DNA of 64,000 nt from Nitrospira_D sp019636945 (lineage in GTDB: Bacteria > Nitrospirota > Nitrospiria > Nitrospirales > Nitrospiraceae): contig NZ_JBLFBO010000011.1 of the NCBI RefSeq assembly GCF_047338595.1, forward strand, positions 1 to 64,000. The letters are read 5' to 3'. Of this stretch, positions 27,857 through 36,225 are shown piece by piece (the first letter of the stretch is position 1; every line of letters starts with the position of its first letter). Made by a program: the position numbers and the translations under genes. The notes under the pieces are model-generated. The model was not told the DNA's origin. It saw only the letters and a list, made by a program, of their open reading frames with translations, and searched no databases.

Positions 27857-29722
27857 CTATTTGACGATGGCCTTTACCGCCTCTACGATGGAGCGTGCGC
27901 CGATTCCGTAGTGGTCGATGAGTTCATCGGGCTTTCCACTATGTGGAATTTCGCGAACGGCGAGTTTATGCACGCACATCCCCTCGGTACTCACGGCATT
28001 GAGGACGGCATCACCAAGGCCTCCATGGGCATAGTGATCTTCCACCGTGAGGATTCGGCGCTGGGTCGCCTGTCCACTCTCCATCAACGTTGTTCGATCA
28101 ATCGGGGCGATACTGTAGAGATCGATGACACGGACGGCGATGCCCGCCGCTTTGAGCTGGTCATAGGCTTTCAACGCCTCAAACAGAGTCACACCAGCCG
28201 CCACGATAGTGAGCACATCCGCGGTGCTTTGCCTGAGGACCTTACTCCCGCCGATATGGAACCGCTCGTCTGCTCCGTAAATCACCGGGTTCTTTGGTCT
28301 GCCCGCCCGGACATAGACCATCCCTTTGTGCCGAGCCGCAGCCTCGATAAGGTGATAAGTTGAATTTCCATCCGAGGGATAGAGGACGGTCACATTGGGT
28401 TGCGCGGCCATCATGGCGATGTCTTCAAGCCCCATTTGTGAGGGGCCGTCTTCGCCGATACTTACGCCGACGTGGGTTCCCACCAGCTTAATATTCGAGC
28501 CACTGACGGCAGCCATGCGGATGAAGTCGTAGGCTCGGCTCAAGAAGCAGGCGAACGTCGCAGCAAATGGAACTTTCCCGCAGGCCGCCAGCCCAGCGGC
28601 CGCGCCCACCATATTTTGTTCGGCGATGAAATTCTCGAAGAATCGATTGGGGAACGTTTTTCCGAATTTGTCGGTATAGGTCGAGTTTTTGACGTCGGCA
28701 TCCAGCGCAACGGTGAGAGGATGGACGGCTCCCAGGGCTTCCAGTGCCGCTCCGAACGCTTCGCGTGTCGCGACGGAGTCGCCGATTGTGTACGGGGCCG
28801 CCGGCATGGTTCCCATGGCCGGTGAAGGACTGGCTGGAGCGGATGGTTTGGAGATCTGGATCGTCGTGTTATTTGGTCGTAACTGTTGAGTCAGTTCGTC
28901 GATGGCTTTTTGTGATTCTTCGCCCTTCTTTAAAGGCTTTCCGTGCCATTCGGCTTTGTTTTCAATAAATGAAATCCCCTTGCCCTTATAGGTCTTGGCC
29001 AGCAACACGGTCGGGCGCCCCTTGGTACGGGCTGCTTCATCGAAGGCTGAGAGGATTGCGGCCAGGTCATGGCCATCGACGACGATCGCATGCCATCCGA
29101 ATCCGGTCCAGCGTGACCGATAGGCCTCCATGTCATGTTGCAGCATGGTAGGATCACTCTGGCCCAATCGATTGATATCAACGATGGCGCAAAGATTGTC
29201 CAGTGCGTAGTGGCGCCCGACTTCAGCGGCTTCCCAGACCGACCCCTCAACGGATTCACCGTCTCCCATCAGCACGTAGGTACGGTAATCGAGTGTATCG
29301 ACGAACTTGGCATTCAGTGCGATCCCAATTCCGACTGAGAGTCCTTGCCCAAGCGAGCCGGTTGCCATATCGACGAACGGCAAGCGGGGAGTCGGGTGTC
29401 CTTCCAAATCGGATGTTAGAGTACGCAGCTTCAAGAGGTCGCTGGAAGGGAACAATCCTGCCTCTGCCCAGGCGGCGTATAAGAGTGGTGCGGCATGCCC
29501 TTTTGAAAGGATAAAGCGGTCACTGTTGCGCGCCTTCGGATTGTGCGGGTCGTATCGCATGACGGAGAAAAACAACGCTGCGACGATATCCGCTGCCGAG
29601 GCACAACTCGAAGGATGCCCGCTGCCTGCTTCGCTCGTGGCTCGCACACTGCCGATCCTGAGTTGCGTTGCTTTGTTGTGTAGGGCGGTGAGGAGTTCAG
29701 ACGACGTGACTAAACCGGCCAT
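27857..29722 (-). CDS. tkt: Transketolase
   Basis: About 621 residues, containing both the ThDP-binding half (GSGHPSSCASAADI, GDGESVEGSVWEAAEVGRHY with the GDG...N cofactor site, HDLAAI) and the pyrimidine and C-terminal halves (NFIAEQNMVGAAAGLAACGK, EDGPSQMGLEDIAM, TVEDHYAHGGLGDA). It moves two-carbon units between sugar phosphates in the non-oxidative pentose phosphate pathway. It is shorter than the E. coli type and more like the compact animal/archaeal-like form. The ATG at 29722 is chosen because AAAGGA lies 6 bases upstream; an ATG at 29737 has no such site. Confidence 0.93.
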   Translation of the reverse strand: MAGLVTSSELLTALHNKATQLRIGSVRATSEAGSGHPSSCASAADIVAALFFSVMRYDPHNPKARNSDRFILSKGHAAPLLYAAWAEAGLFPSSDLLKLRTLTSDLEGHPTPRLPFVDMATGSLGQGLSVGIGIALNAKFVDTLDYRTYVLMGDGESVEGSVWEAAEVGRHYALDNLCAIVDINRLGQSDPTMLQHDMEAYRSRWTGFGWHAIVVDGHDLAAILSAFDEAARTKGRPTVLLAKTYKGKGISFIENKAEWHGKPLKKGEESQKAIDELTQQLRPNNTTIQISKPSAPASPSPAMGTMPAAPYTIGDSVATREAFGAALEALGAVHPLTVALDADVKNSTYTDKFGKTFPNRFFENFIAEQNMVGAAAGLAACGKVPFAATFACFLSRAYDFIRMAAVSGSNIKLVGTHVGVSIGEDGPSQMGLEDIAMMAAQPNVTVLYPSDGNSTYHLIEAAARHKGMVYVRAGRPKNPVIYGADERFHIGGSKVLRQSTADVLTIVAAGVTLFEALKAYDQLKAAGIAVRVIDLYSIAPIDRTTLMESGQATQRRILTVEDHYAHGGLGDAVLNAVSTEGMCVHKLAVREIPHSGKPDELIDHYGIGARSIVEAVKAIVK

Positions 29723-29841
29723 GGAGAGTCCTTTCATCAGTAGCGCAAGGGGTGGCAGACTCCACTAGTCGCTAATTACTGTTTCGGATGCAAAAGATGA
29801 CGTCGGAGGCTAGCAAATCGTCGGAGGGAGGTCAACAACGA

Positions 29842-29868
29842 AGCTCCCCTGATGAGTCCAGGGGAGCT
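29842..29868 (-). terminator. Hairpin terminator after lipoprotein gene
   Basis: AGCTCCCCTG and CAGGGGAGCT form a perfect 10-base stem with a 7-base loop. On the minus strand it is followed by TCGTTGTTGACC, moderately T-rich. It lies 34 bases past the stop of the minus-strand lipoprotein gene. Confidence 0.6.
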
Positions 29869-29902
29869 GTACGAGTGCGAGGAGGTGTCAGGCTGACGGC
29901 TC

Positions 29903-30487
29903 TCAGGTCTGAGGAGTAGCAGGAGTGACTACTATGATCTCATTTGAACAAGGAGTGTCCGATTCGCTTTCTGATTCGCCAAAGGCGCTGACTGCAAAGA
30001 AATAGGGTGTATTGGGTTCGAGGTCGGTAATTGTGGCTGGGGGAGCCCCGACGCGTTGGCTTTGCTCGTAGGAACACGAGCCGTACTCTCCGGGTGATTG
30101 TTTCCCGTAGTGGACAAAATAACCGAGCACATTGGGGTCCGTCGAGGCTTCCCACCTCAATTGAGTTGTGACCCCGGTTGAGACAGGGGGCGATAAGATT
30201 TCAGGGGCCTCCTGTTCATCAGGGTCTGGGATACTTGCCACTTCTTCTGGATCTTGGGCCTCATTTTCGGTTGGTTCCGTTATCTGATTCTCGTCTCCTT
30301 CTCCTGCCCCTAATGACGCGGTCTGTTCTGTTGGGGAAGACGGCGAGGAAACGAGCGGCCCCGTTCCATTTCCACTCTCGCTACAGCTGACAAATGAAAG
30401 GGCCATAAAGCTCAAGAGAATCAGACCAACCATTGAGTGCCAGGGCTTGCTGCAGGCAAATCTGAAAGAATCGGAATACATTGGCAT
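29903..30487 (-). CDS. Lipoprotein with a fibronectin type III domain
   Basis: A 194-residue protein with a lipoprotein signal peptide (VGLILLSFMALSFVSC, lipobox Cys). A low-complexity acidic linker follows, rich in Glu, Pro, Asp and Gln, and then one FN3-like domain (TQLRWEASTDPNVLGYFVHY, DLEPNTPYFFAVSAFG, SNEIIVVTP). The ATG at 30487 is preferred because GAAGGAG lies 9-10 bases upstream; the frame further up would need a TTG. FN3 lipoproteins are usually surface-binding proteins; its partner is unknown. Confidence 0.8.
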   Translation of the reverse strand: MPMYSDSFRFACSKPWHSMVGLILLSFMALSFVSCSESGNGTGPLVSSPSSPTEQTASLGAGEGDENQITEPTENEAQDPEEVASIPDPDEQEAPEILSPPVSTGVTTQLRWEASTDPNVLGYFVHYGKQSPGEYGSCSYEQSQRVGAPPATITDLEPNTPYFFAVSAFGESESESDTPCSNEIIVVTPATPQT

Positions 30488-30772
30488 CTGATCGTGCTCC
30501 TTCAATAGAGGGAAATTGCCATGGTTACTTGTTGTTGCAAGTGCAACACATGTATGCCAGGTCGAGGTTAAGCACGTTTAATGCCACACGTATTTAAAAG
30601 TAAACATCCAATATATCAGTTGCTTATGGACTTCTTGGAAGTGGTGGCTATGCAGGTGTGAAGGATTCAACCTTCAAGTACTACGAGAAGTGGAACGTGA
30701 TGGAATATTTCAGATGATGGGGGGAGTTTGGTGCCTAGAGTCTCTGCAATCGATCTCTCATGTCAGGATCTA

Positions 30773-31630
30773 TTACGGAGGGGGTTGTTTCAAAATGCCC
30801 CCATCACCGCGATCTCTAAAGAAGCGATAGAGGAGGTAGCCATTGATCAGGATCACGATGGACAAGATGCCGTACGTGGTCACCTGCGAGGCGAGATCGA
30901 GTTCTCCCAGGACACGGGAGAGACCGAATCCCACGATAAGCCCATCGAATGCCATGCAGATCCGTCTGAAGGTCTCGGGATCCATCAGCCGTATCACATA
31001 CGTCCCAAGTGGGATTCCGATGATGATGCTCGGAATAATGTACGGAATAATTTCCATGCTGCCTGCGCTGTAGAAGCCGATAAATCCGTAGGCGATTGCT
31101 GTCAGTGACGATTCCGCTAAACGAATGATTCCCAGAGCGGCACGGAAGTCTTGTTTGGGGTAGCCTTGATTGTTAAAGAGAAGCGCCAGCGGTGGGCCCG
31201 AAATTGTCGTGACGGAATACAGGGTGCCCAACCCAAGTCCAAATGGGACGGCGATCGCTTTTTCTGCACGGATGGGTTTTCGAATACCCGCAGCCTGAAG
31301 AAGAATCAAAGGCAATAAGAAAAAATAGGTGACGAACTTGATCCAGGCTGGTTGTACCAAAAACAGGAGGTAGCTCCCAACAGCGACTCCCACTGCAAGA
31401 CCACCCAGAATTGGCGCGACCCGCCAGAAGACGTTGGGAATGCTCTTCCGGTTCACGAACAGCACATAGGCATTGATGACCAGTTCAACCAAAACAAGGG
31501 CAGGGTTGAGGATCCGATTCGTGTAAAACACCAGGGCAACGGGAACTGTAATGGAAGAGAAACCATATCCGAGGGCACCATTGACCGTAGCGGCGACAAA
31601 GGTGATGAGAACCAGAACGACCGTATCCAT
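30773..31630 (-). CDS. TauE/SafE family membrane exporter
   Basis: A 285-residue multi-pass membrane protein with about eight hydrophobic helices and the TauE/SafE (formerly DUF81) pattern: VNGALGYGFSSITVPVALVF near the N-terminus and GTLYSVTTISGPPLALLFNN near the centre. Family members export organosulfur anions such as sulfite or sulfoacetate, or related anions; the exact substrate cannot be told. Its start is 6 bases from the stop of the Rrf2 regulator gene, so it is most likely under that regulator's control. Confidence 0.88.
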   Translation of the reverse strand: MDTVVLVLITFVAATVNGALGYGFSSITVPVALVFYTNRILNPALVLVELVINAYVLFVNRKSIPNVFWRVAPILGGLAVGVAVGSYLLFLVQPAWIKFVTYFFLLPLILLQAAGIRKPIRAEKAIAVPFGLGLGTLYSVTTISGPPLALLFNNQGYPKQDFRAALGIIRLAESSLTAIAYGFIGFYSAGSMEIIPYIIPSIIIGIPLGTYVIRLMDPETFRRICMAFDGLIVGFGLSRVLGELDLASQVTTYGILSIVILINGYLLYRFFRDRGDGGILKQPPP

Positions 31631-31636
31631 GAGTGG

Positions 31637-32071
31637 TTACCCTCTCTGGTGGCCCGCGGCAAAGTCGGCCAGCGAATAGTGATCAAGTATCCCGGCGATG
31701 GCATCACGGACGGTGCCCATGGCCTCCTGCACAGGACAGCGGGGTTTGTTCGCGTAGGGGCACTCATTGCATTTCTGGTAGGCCGTTTTACTGACGCAGC
31801 TGATAGGGGCGAGCGGGCCATCGAGGATGCGGATGACTTGGCCCAGAGTGATGTCTTTGGGTTGCTTGATGAGCGCATAGCCGCCTTTCATCCCGCGGCG
31901 GCTGGAGACGAGTCCGGCACGTTTGAGCATGAGCAGAATCTGTTCCAGGAATTCGATGGGGATATGCTGGCGGGCTGCAATCTCCTGACGTTGCAGCGTG
32001 GCTTTCCCATGCATCAAGGCGAGTTCGATCAACGCGCGGAGCCCATATTCACTTTTTTTGGACAGTTTCAT
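31637..32071 (-). CDS. Rrf2 family transcriptional regulator with cysteine cluster
   Basis: A 144-residue protein with an N-terminal winged helix (LSKKSEYGLRALIELALMHG, then a recognition helix around QEIAARQHIPIEFLEQIL) and a C-terminal cysteine cluster CVSKTAYQKCNECPYANKPRC. The spacing suggests an Fe-S cluster, as in IscR, NsrR or RsrR, or thiol sensing as in CymR. The downstream TauE/SafE exporter suggests control of sulfur or nitrogen-oxide stress genes, which is inference. It diverges from glyQ, and their shared promoter region spans 32072-32326. Confidence 0.9.
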   Translation of the reverse strand: MKLSKKSEYGLRALIELALMHGKATLQRQEIAARQHIPIEFLEQILLMLKRAGLVSSRRGMKGGYALIKQPKDITLGQVIRILDGPLAPISCVSKTAYQKCNECPYANKPRCPVQEAMGTVRDAIAGILDHYSLADFAAGHQRG

Positions 32072-32326
32072 TGCGATTCAAATATGAGTAAGTTTGTCAA
32101 CAATTTCTACAATAAGGGAGACCTCTGACTCAGGTCAATCTGAAAATTCAGTAAGAGAGCGGTGCTGGGTCTTTGTTCTGGTTAATAGGTTCATGTCGGT
32201 TCGGGTGGCGGATCGTCGATCGGAAAGGGCTTGTTCCTTGACAGGGCAAAAGCGTTCTTGCTAGCTTGACGTCCTAATCTCACAGGCAAGTATCAGATCA
32301 TCTCCCATGGCCAGGCTGTAGATGTA

Positions 32327-33262
32327 GTGACGTTCCAAGAACTGATTCTTACCCTCCATCGATTCTGGGCTGATCAGGGTTGTGTGATCCATCAGCCGTA
32401 CGATATGGAGATGGGGGCAGGGACGTTTCATCCTGCGACTTTTCTCCGCTCACTGGGTCCGGAACCGTGGTGTGCTGCCTACGCACAGCCCTGTCGTCGT
32501 CCGACGGACGGTCGCTATGGGGAAAACCCCAATCGCATGCAGCACTATTATCAGTATCAGGTCGTGCTGAAACCGGCTCCCGACAATATTCAGGAGCTGT
32601 ATCTGGAGAGTCTGACCCGGCTGGGAATCAACCCTAAGCAACACGATATCCGCTTCATGCAGGATGATTGGGAGTCGCCGACCTTAGGGGCGTGGGGTTT
32701 GGGTTGGGAAGTACGGTTGGATGGGATGGAAATCACCCAGTTCACCTACTTTCAGGAAATTGGAGGGATTGAGCTGAGTCCCATCACGGGTGAGATTACG
32801 TATGGGACTGAGCGGATTGCGATGTACTTGCAGCAAGTAAACAATGTGTTTGATCTGGCCTGGACGGACTCGATCAAGTACGGCGACATTCACCATGAAA
32901 CTGAGGTGCAGGGGTCGCGCTACAACTTTGAACAGGGCGATGTGCCGATGCTGATGCAGCTGTTTCAATCGTATGAGGCAGAGTGCAAGCGTCTGTTGGC
33001 ACAGACCGATACACGATTAACGCTCCCGGCCTACGATTATTGCATCAAGTCATCCCATGCGTTCAATCTCTTGGACGCGCGGGGAGCCATCAGTGTGGCA
33101 GAACGGACGGGGTACATCGCCAGAGTGCGGGCGTTGGCGAGGCAGTGTGCTGAACGTTATGTCGAGGAACGGGAGGCAATGGGCCATCCACTGTTGAACC
33201 GTGAAGAGAAAGCCGCGAAGTCCGGCAAGGCTCATTCGAAGGTCAGAGTCGGACGGCGATAA
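32327..33262 (+). CDS. glyQ: Glycyl-tRNA synthetase alpha subunit
   Basis: A 311-residue class II synthetase catalytic subunit. It reads TFQELILTLHRFWADQGC at the start, then GAGTFHPATFLRSLGPEPW, YVEP-type family motifs (RRPTDGRYGENPNRMQHYYQ), and ITYGTERIAMYLQ. Length and order match bacterial GlyQ (about 290-305), with a short lysine-rich C-terminal tail. It forms an alpha2beta2 enzyme with GlyS, encoded 6 bases downstream. The GTG start is followed directly by the family's N-terminus; the Shine-Dalgarno site is weak. Confidence 0.97.
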   Translation: MTFQELILTLHRFWADQGCVIHQPYDMEMGAGTFHPATFLRSLGPEPWCAAYAQPCRRPTDGRYGENPNRMQHYYQYQVVLKPAPDNIQELYLESLTRLGINPKQHDIRFMQDDWESPTLGAWGLGWEVRLDGMEITQFTYFQEIGGIELSPITGEITYGTERIAMYLQQVNNVFDLAWTDSIKYGDIHHETEVQGSRYNFEQGDVPMLMQLFQSYEAECKRLLAQTDTRLTLPAYDYCIKSSHAFNLLDARGAISVAERTGYIARVRALARQCAERYVEEREAMGHPLLNREEKAAKSGKAHSKVRVGRR

Positions 33263-33268
33263 CTCGCT

Positions 33269-35455
33269 ATGGCGATCCAGAAGAAAATGGTACGGCGGAG
33301 TGCTGGCCAGAAAAAAGATAAAAAGATGTCCGGACCTTCCGTGGCTGAATTGCTGCTGGAAATCGGCGTAGAAGAACTGCCGTATCAGTTCATTGCTCCT
33401 GCCTTGGTGTCACTCAAGGAATCCGCTGAGCGCCTGTGTTCCGATCAACGGCTTACCCTTCAGTCGGTCCGTACCATGGGCACGCCACGTCGCCTGACGA
33501 TTGTGGTCGATGGCTTGGCAGCAAGGCAGACGTCCATAACGAAAGAAGCGATGGGGCCATCGAAGGCCGTGGCATTTGACCAAACCGGACAACCGACCAA
33601 GGCGGCTCTTGGGTTTGCCGCAGGTCAGGGTGTCGCGGTTCAAGATTTACAAGTGAGACAAACCCCCAAAGGCGAATATCTGTTTGCGGCGAAACATGAA
33701 GCAGGCCGTCCGACGGCCGCAGTGCTGGTCGATCTGCTCCCGCAACTCGTGTCAGCGCTCTCGTTTCCAAAAGCGATGAAGTGGAATGAGGCCGGTGTGC
33801 GGTTTGCCCGTCCGCTGCGGTGGGTGATGGCGGTCTACGGAGGGTCGGTCTTGCCGGTCAAGGTCGCCGGGATTACGGCAGCCAACCAGACAAAAGGGCA
33901 TCGAGTCTTGGGCGCAGGGGAATGGGTGTCGGTTCGCGATGCCGGGTCCTATCTCAGGACATTGGAGCGTCAGGGCGTCATCGTTGAACCCCAGCGCCGC
34001 CGCCAACTGATCGAGGAACAAATTGCGGCTCTTTGCCAGAAGGCCGGATTGCAACTGAATCAAGACGAGGCCTTGCTTGACCAAGCGGTGTACTCGACCG
34101 AGCAACCGACCGCAGTCATGGGGTCGTTTAAGGAGACCTACTTGGACGTGCCGGAGGAGATTCTCATTACCTCCATGAAAGAGCATCAAGGATTCTTTTC
34201 GTTACGACACAAGCAGACCGGTAAGCTGGCGCCTCATTTCATCACCGTGGCGAATAACCGAGTCAAGGATATGTCCTTGATCCGTGAAGGCAACGAGCGG
34301 GTGCTGGCAGCACGATTGGCCGACGCCAAGTTCTTTTTCGACGAAGATCGCAAGGTTCGTCTTAACGAGCGGGCAAAGAAGCTGGGCGGGGTCACATTCC
34401 ACCAGAAGCTTGGTACGATGGCGCAGAAACAGGAACGGGTCGGAAAACTGGCGGGGTTCATCGCCGAACGGGTCCCTTCCGGCCAGGCAGAGTTACGCCA
34501 GATTGCTGAACGGGCGGCAGCTCTCTCCAAAGCCGATTTATTGACGGGCATTGTGGGGGAGTTTCCCGAATTACAAGGGATCATGGGAGGTGAATACGCC
34601 CGACATGACGGTGAAGCAACGGCAGTCGCGCAGGCGATTCGGGAGCAGTATCTCCCCAAGGCTATTGAAGGGGAGCTGCCGAAGTCAGTGGCGGGTCAGG
34701 TTCTCTCTCTGGCCGATCGACTTGATTCCATAGCGGCTTTCTTCCATGTTGGTATAGTACCGACTGGATCGGAGGATCCTTTTGCACTCAGGCGGCACGC
34801 GACCGCGATTGTGCGCATCCTGCTGGAAGGAAACCTTCAGTTGGATCTGCAGCGATACATTGATCAGGCGAAAATCTTGGTTTCTGATGACGGCTTCAAG
34901 GGAGTTCAAGATTCCGAAAAGCTAGACGGACAACGAATCACGGATTTCATCTTCGAACGGGTTCGGCACTATGTTCGGGTCGTGTATGGTTTTCGTGATG
35001 ATGTCATCGACTCGGTGCTGAAGGCTTATGACCAGTCGGCGGATCTGGTCGGTCTTGTGCAGAAGATGAAGGCTATTGAAATAGTAACGAGGAAACCAGA
35101 GTTCGATCCATTGATTGTGGGCTTCAAGCGTGCACACAGGTTGGTGGAAAAAGAGCAGTGGGAGTGCCAGGCGGTCGATGCTAGAAAATTTCAGGATCCG
35201 TCGGAAGGGGCGCTTTACGACGCAGTTGTTAAAGAGGGAGAGAAGATGGGGTTCGCCCTATCGGCGGGGAACTATCAGGAGGCATTGAATTCTTTGGTAG
35301 GACTTCGGCCGGTGATTGATGCATTTTTCGAAGCTGTCATGGTAAACGCAGAAGACAAGGCGATCCGTAGCAATCGGTTGTCGCTACTCAAGGCAGTCGA
35401 TGACCTGTTCATGGCATTCGCAGACTTTTCCCAGATTGTGGTACAAGGGCGGTAA
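33269..35455 (+). CDS. glyS: Glycyl-tRNA synthetase beta subunit
   Basis: The 728-residue tRNA-binding beta subunit (family usual length about 690). The family N-terminus LLLEIGVEELPYQFIAPAL starts near residue 29, preceded by a basic extension rich in Lys, Arg and Gln. HD-like and anticodon-binding parts follow, including YLDVPEEILITSMKEHQ, GEFPELQGIMGGEYARHDGE, and SLADRLDSIAAFFHVG with DPFALRRHATAIVRIL. An in-frame ATG (MSGPSV) would remove most of the basic extension. It is essential for charging tRNA-Gly and operonic with glyQ. Confidence 0.97.
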   Translation: MAIQKKMVRRSAGQKKDKKMSGPSVAELLLEIGVEELPYQFIAPALVSLKESAERLCSDQRLTLQSVRTMGTPRRLTIVVDGLAARQTSITKEAMGPSKAVAFDQTGQPTKAALGFAAGQGVAVQDLQVRQTPKGEYLFAAKHEAGRPTAAVLVDLLPQLVSALSFPKAMKWNEAGVRFARPLRWVMAVYGGSVLPVKVAGITAANQTKGHRVLGAGEWVSVRDAGSYLRTLERQGVIVEPQRRRQLIEEQIAALCQKAGLQLNQDEALLDQAVYSTEQPTAVMGSFKETYLDVPEEILITSMKEHQGFFSLRHKQTGKLAPHFITVANNRVKDMSLIREGNERVLAARLADAKFFFDEDRKVRLNERAKKLGGVTFHQKLGTMAQKQERVGKLAGFIAERVPSGQAELRQIAERAAALSKADLLTGIVGEFPELQGIMGGEYARHDGEATAVAQAIREQYLPKAIEGELPKSVAGQVLSLADRLDSIAAFFHVGIVPTGSEDPFALRRHATAIVRILLEGNLQLDLQRYIDQAKILVSDDGFKGVQDSEKLDGQRITDFIFERVRHYVRVVYGFRDDVIDSVLKAYDQSADLVGLVQKMKAIEIVTRKPEFDPLIVGFKRAHRLVEKEQWECQAVDARKFQDPSEGALYDAVVKEGEKMGFALSAGNYQEALNSLVGLRPVIDAFFEAVMVNAEDKAIRSNRLSLLKAVDDLFMAFADFSQIVVQGR

Positions 35456-35518
35456 GTAGATCGAATCAGGCGAACGTCGAACGGCTTTTACTGGGGATTG
35501 TATCCCACCGGAGTGGTC

Positions 35519-36010
35519 ATGGATCAGCCGATGACGGGTGAATGCCGTCGGGCGGTGAAGATCCGACGATTTTCTTTGGTGGTCTCGCTGGTGTTGATCG
35601 TCGGCTGCAATGCTGTTCTTTTCGTTGGGTTCAGAATGAGCGGCATCAACTTGGATGACCTGGTCAAAACCCCCGATCTGTTCGACGCCAAACACGATGT
35701 GTGCCTTCGGTTGTCGTGGCAGTCGTTGCCCGGGGCGAGCGAACCGGTCAGGCTCTGTTCGGAATGGCTGAATCTGTCGGATCCGAGCGGCACGACCCAC
35801 TCCCTCCAACCCGACACGAAACTCAAGAAGGGTTCGGACGGCCAGTACTATGTCGATCACGCGGTGCAGGCCGACTATCGATTGTTGTTGCTGCTATTGT
35901 TCGTCACCGTCATTATCATAGGAGGCGTCCGGGCGAAGTGGTTCTTAGTGAATCGCTATCGACTGCATCTGGAATCAACCGACGGTCATCGCGCGTCGCC
36001 CGCTCGTTGA
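35519..36010 (+). CDS. Membrane protein of unknown function with two helices
   Basis: About 163 residues. A first membrane helix (FSLVVSLVLIVGCNAVLFVGF) is followed by a soluble loop of about 85 residues containing CLRLSWQSLPGASEPVRLC, with two Cys that could form a disulfide. A second helix (LLLLLLFVTVIIIGGVRA) and a short basic tail come next. The loop would face the periplasm. The ATG at 35519 is chosen for its GGAG site over the in-frame TTG at 35498. It follows glyS and precedes the repeat element upstream of ppdK. No family was recognised. Confidence 0.65.
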   Translation: MDQPMTGECRRAVKIRRFSLVVSLVLIVGCNAVLFVGFRMSGINLDDLVKTPDLFDAKHDVCLRLSWQSLPGASEPVRLCSEWLNLSDPSGTTHSLQPDTKLKKGSDGQYYVDHAVQADYRLLLLLLFVTVIIIGGVRAKWFLVNRYRLHLESTDGHRASPAR

Positions 36011-36099
36011 TCCGTACAGAGTAGAAGGCTGTGGAGAGCCTGGTTCATGTCGACACAAGGGCCAGGGTTCTTCCTGCGGGGTTAACGCCGGATAACTTT

Positions 36100-36207
36100 A
36101 GGATGCTCAAACAGGCCGTCCAGCAAGGCCGCTGAGAGACGAGACCTGCCTCGCTCAGCCGCTTGGGCAAGGCGAGGAACGTTGCTGGCGGACTTGTTCA
36201 GCATCCT
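36100..36207. repeat. Dispersed imperfect palindrome (copy C)
   Basis: A ~108-base element starting AGGATGCTCAAACAGGCC and ending with GCGGACTTGTTCAGCATCCT; the two ends are imperfect inverted copies. Both carry a CCAGCAA/TTGCTGG pair further inside. It ends 4 bases before the Shine-Dalgarno site of ppdK, so it would form the 5' leader of that transcript if the promoter is upstream. Confidence 0.75.
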
Positions 36208-36225
36208 GTCAGAAGGAGAAGTCAC

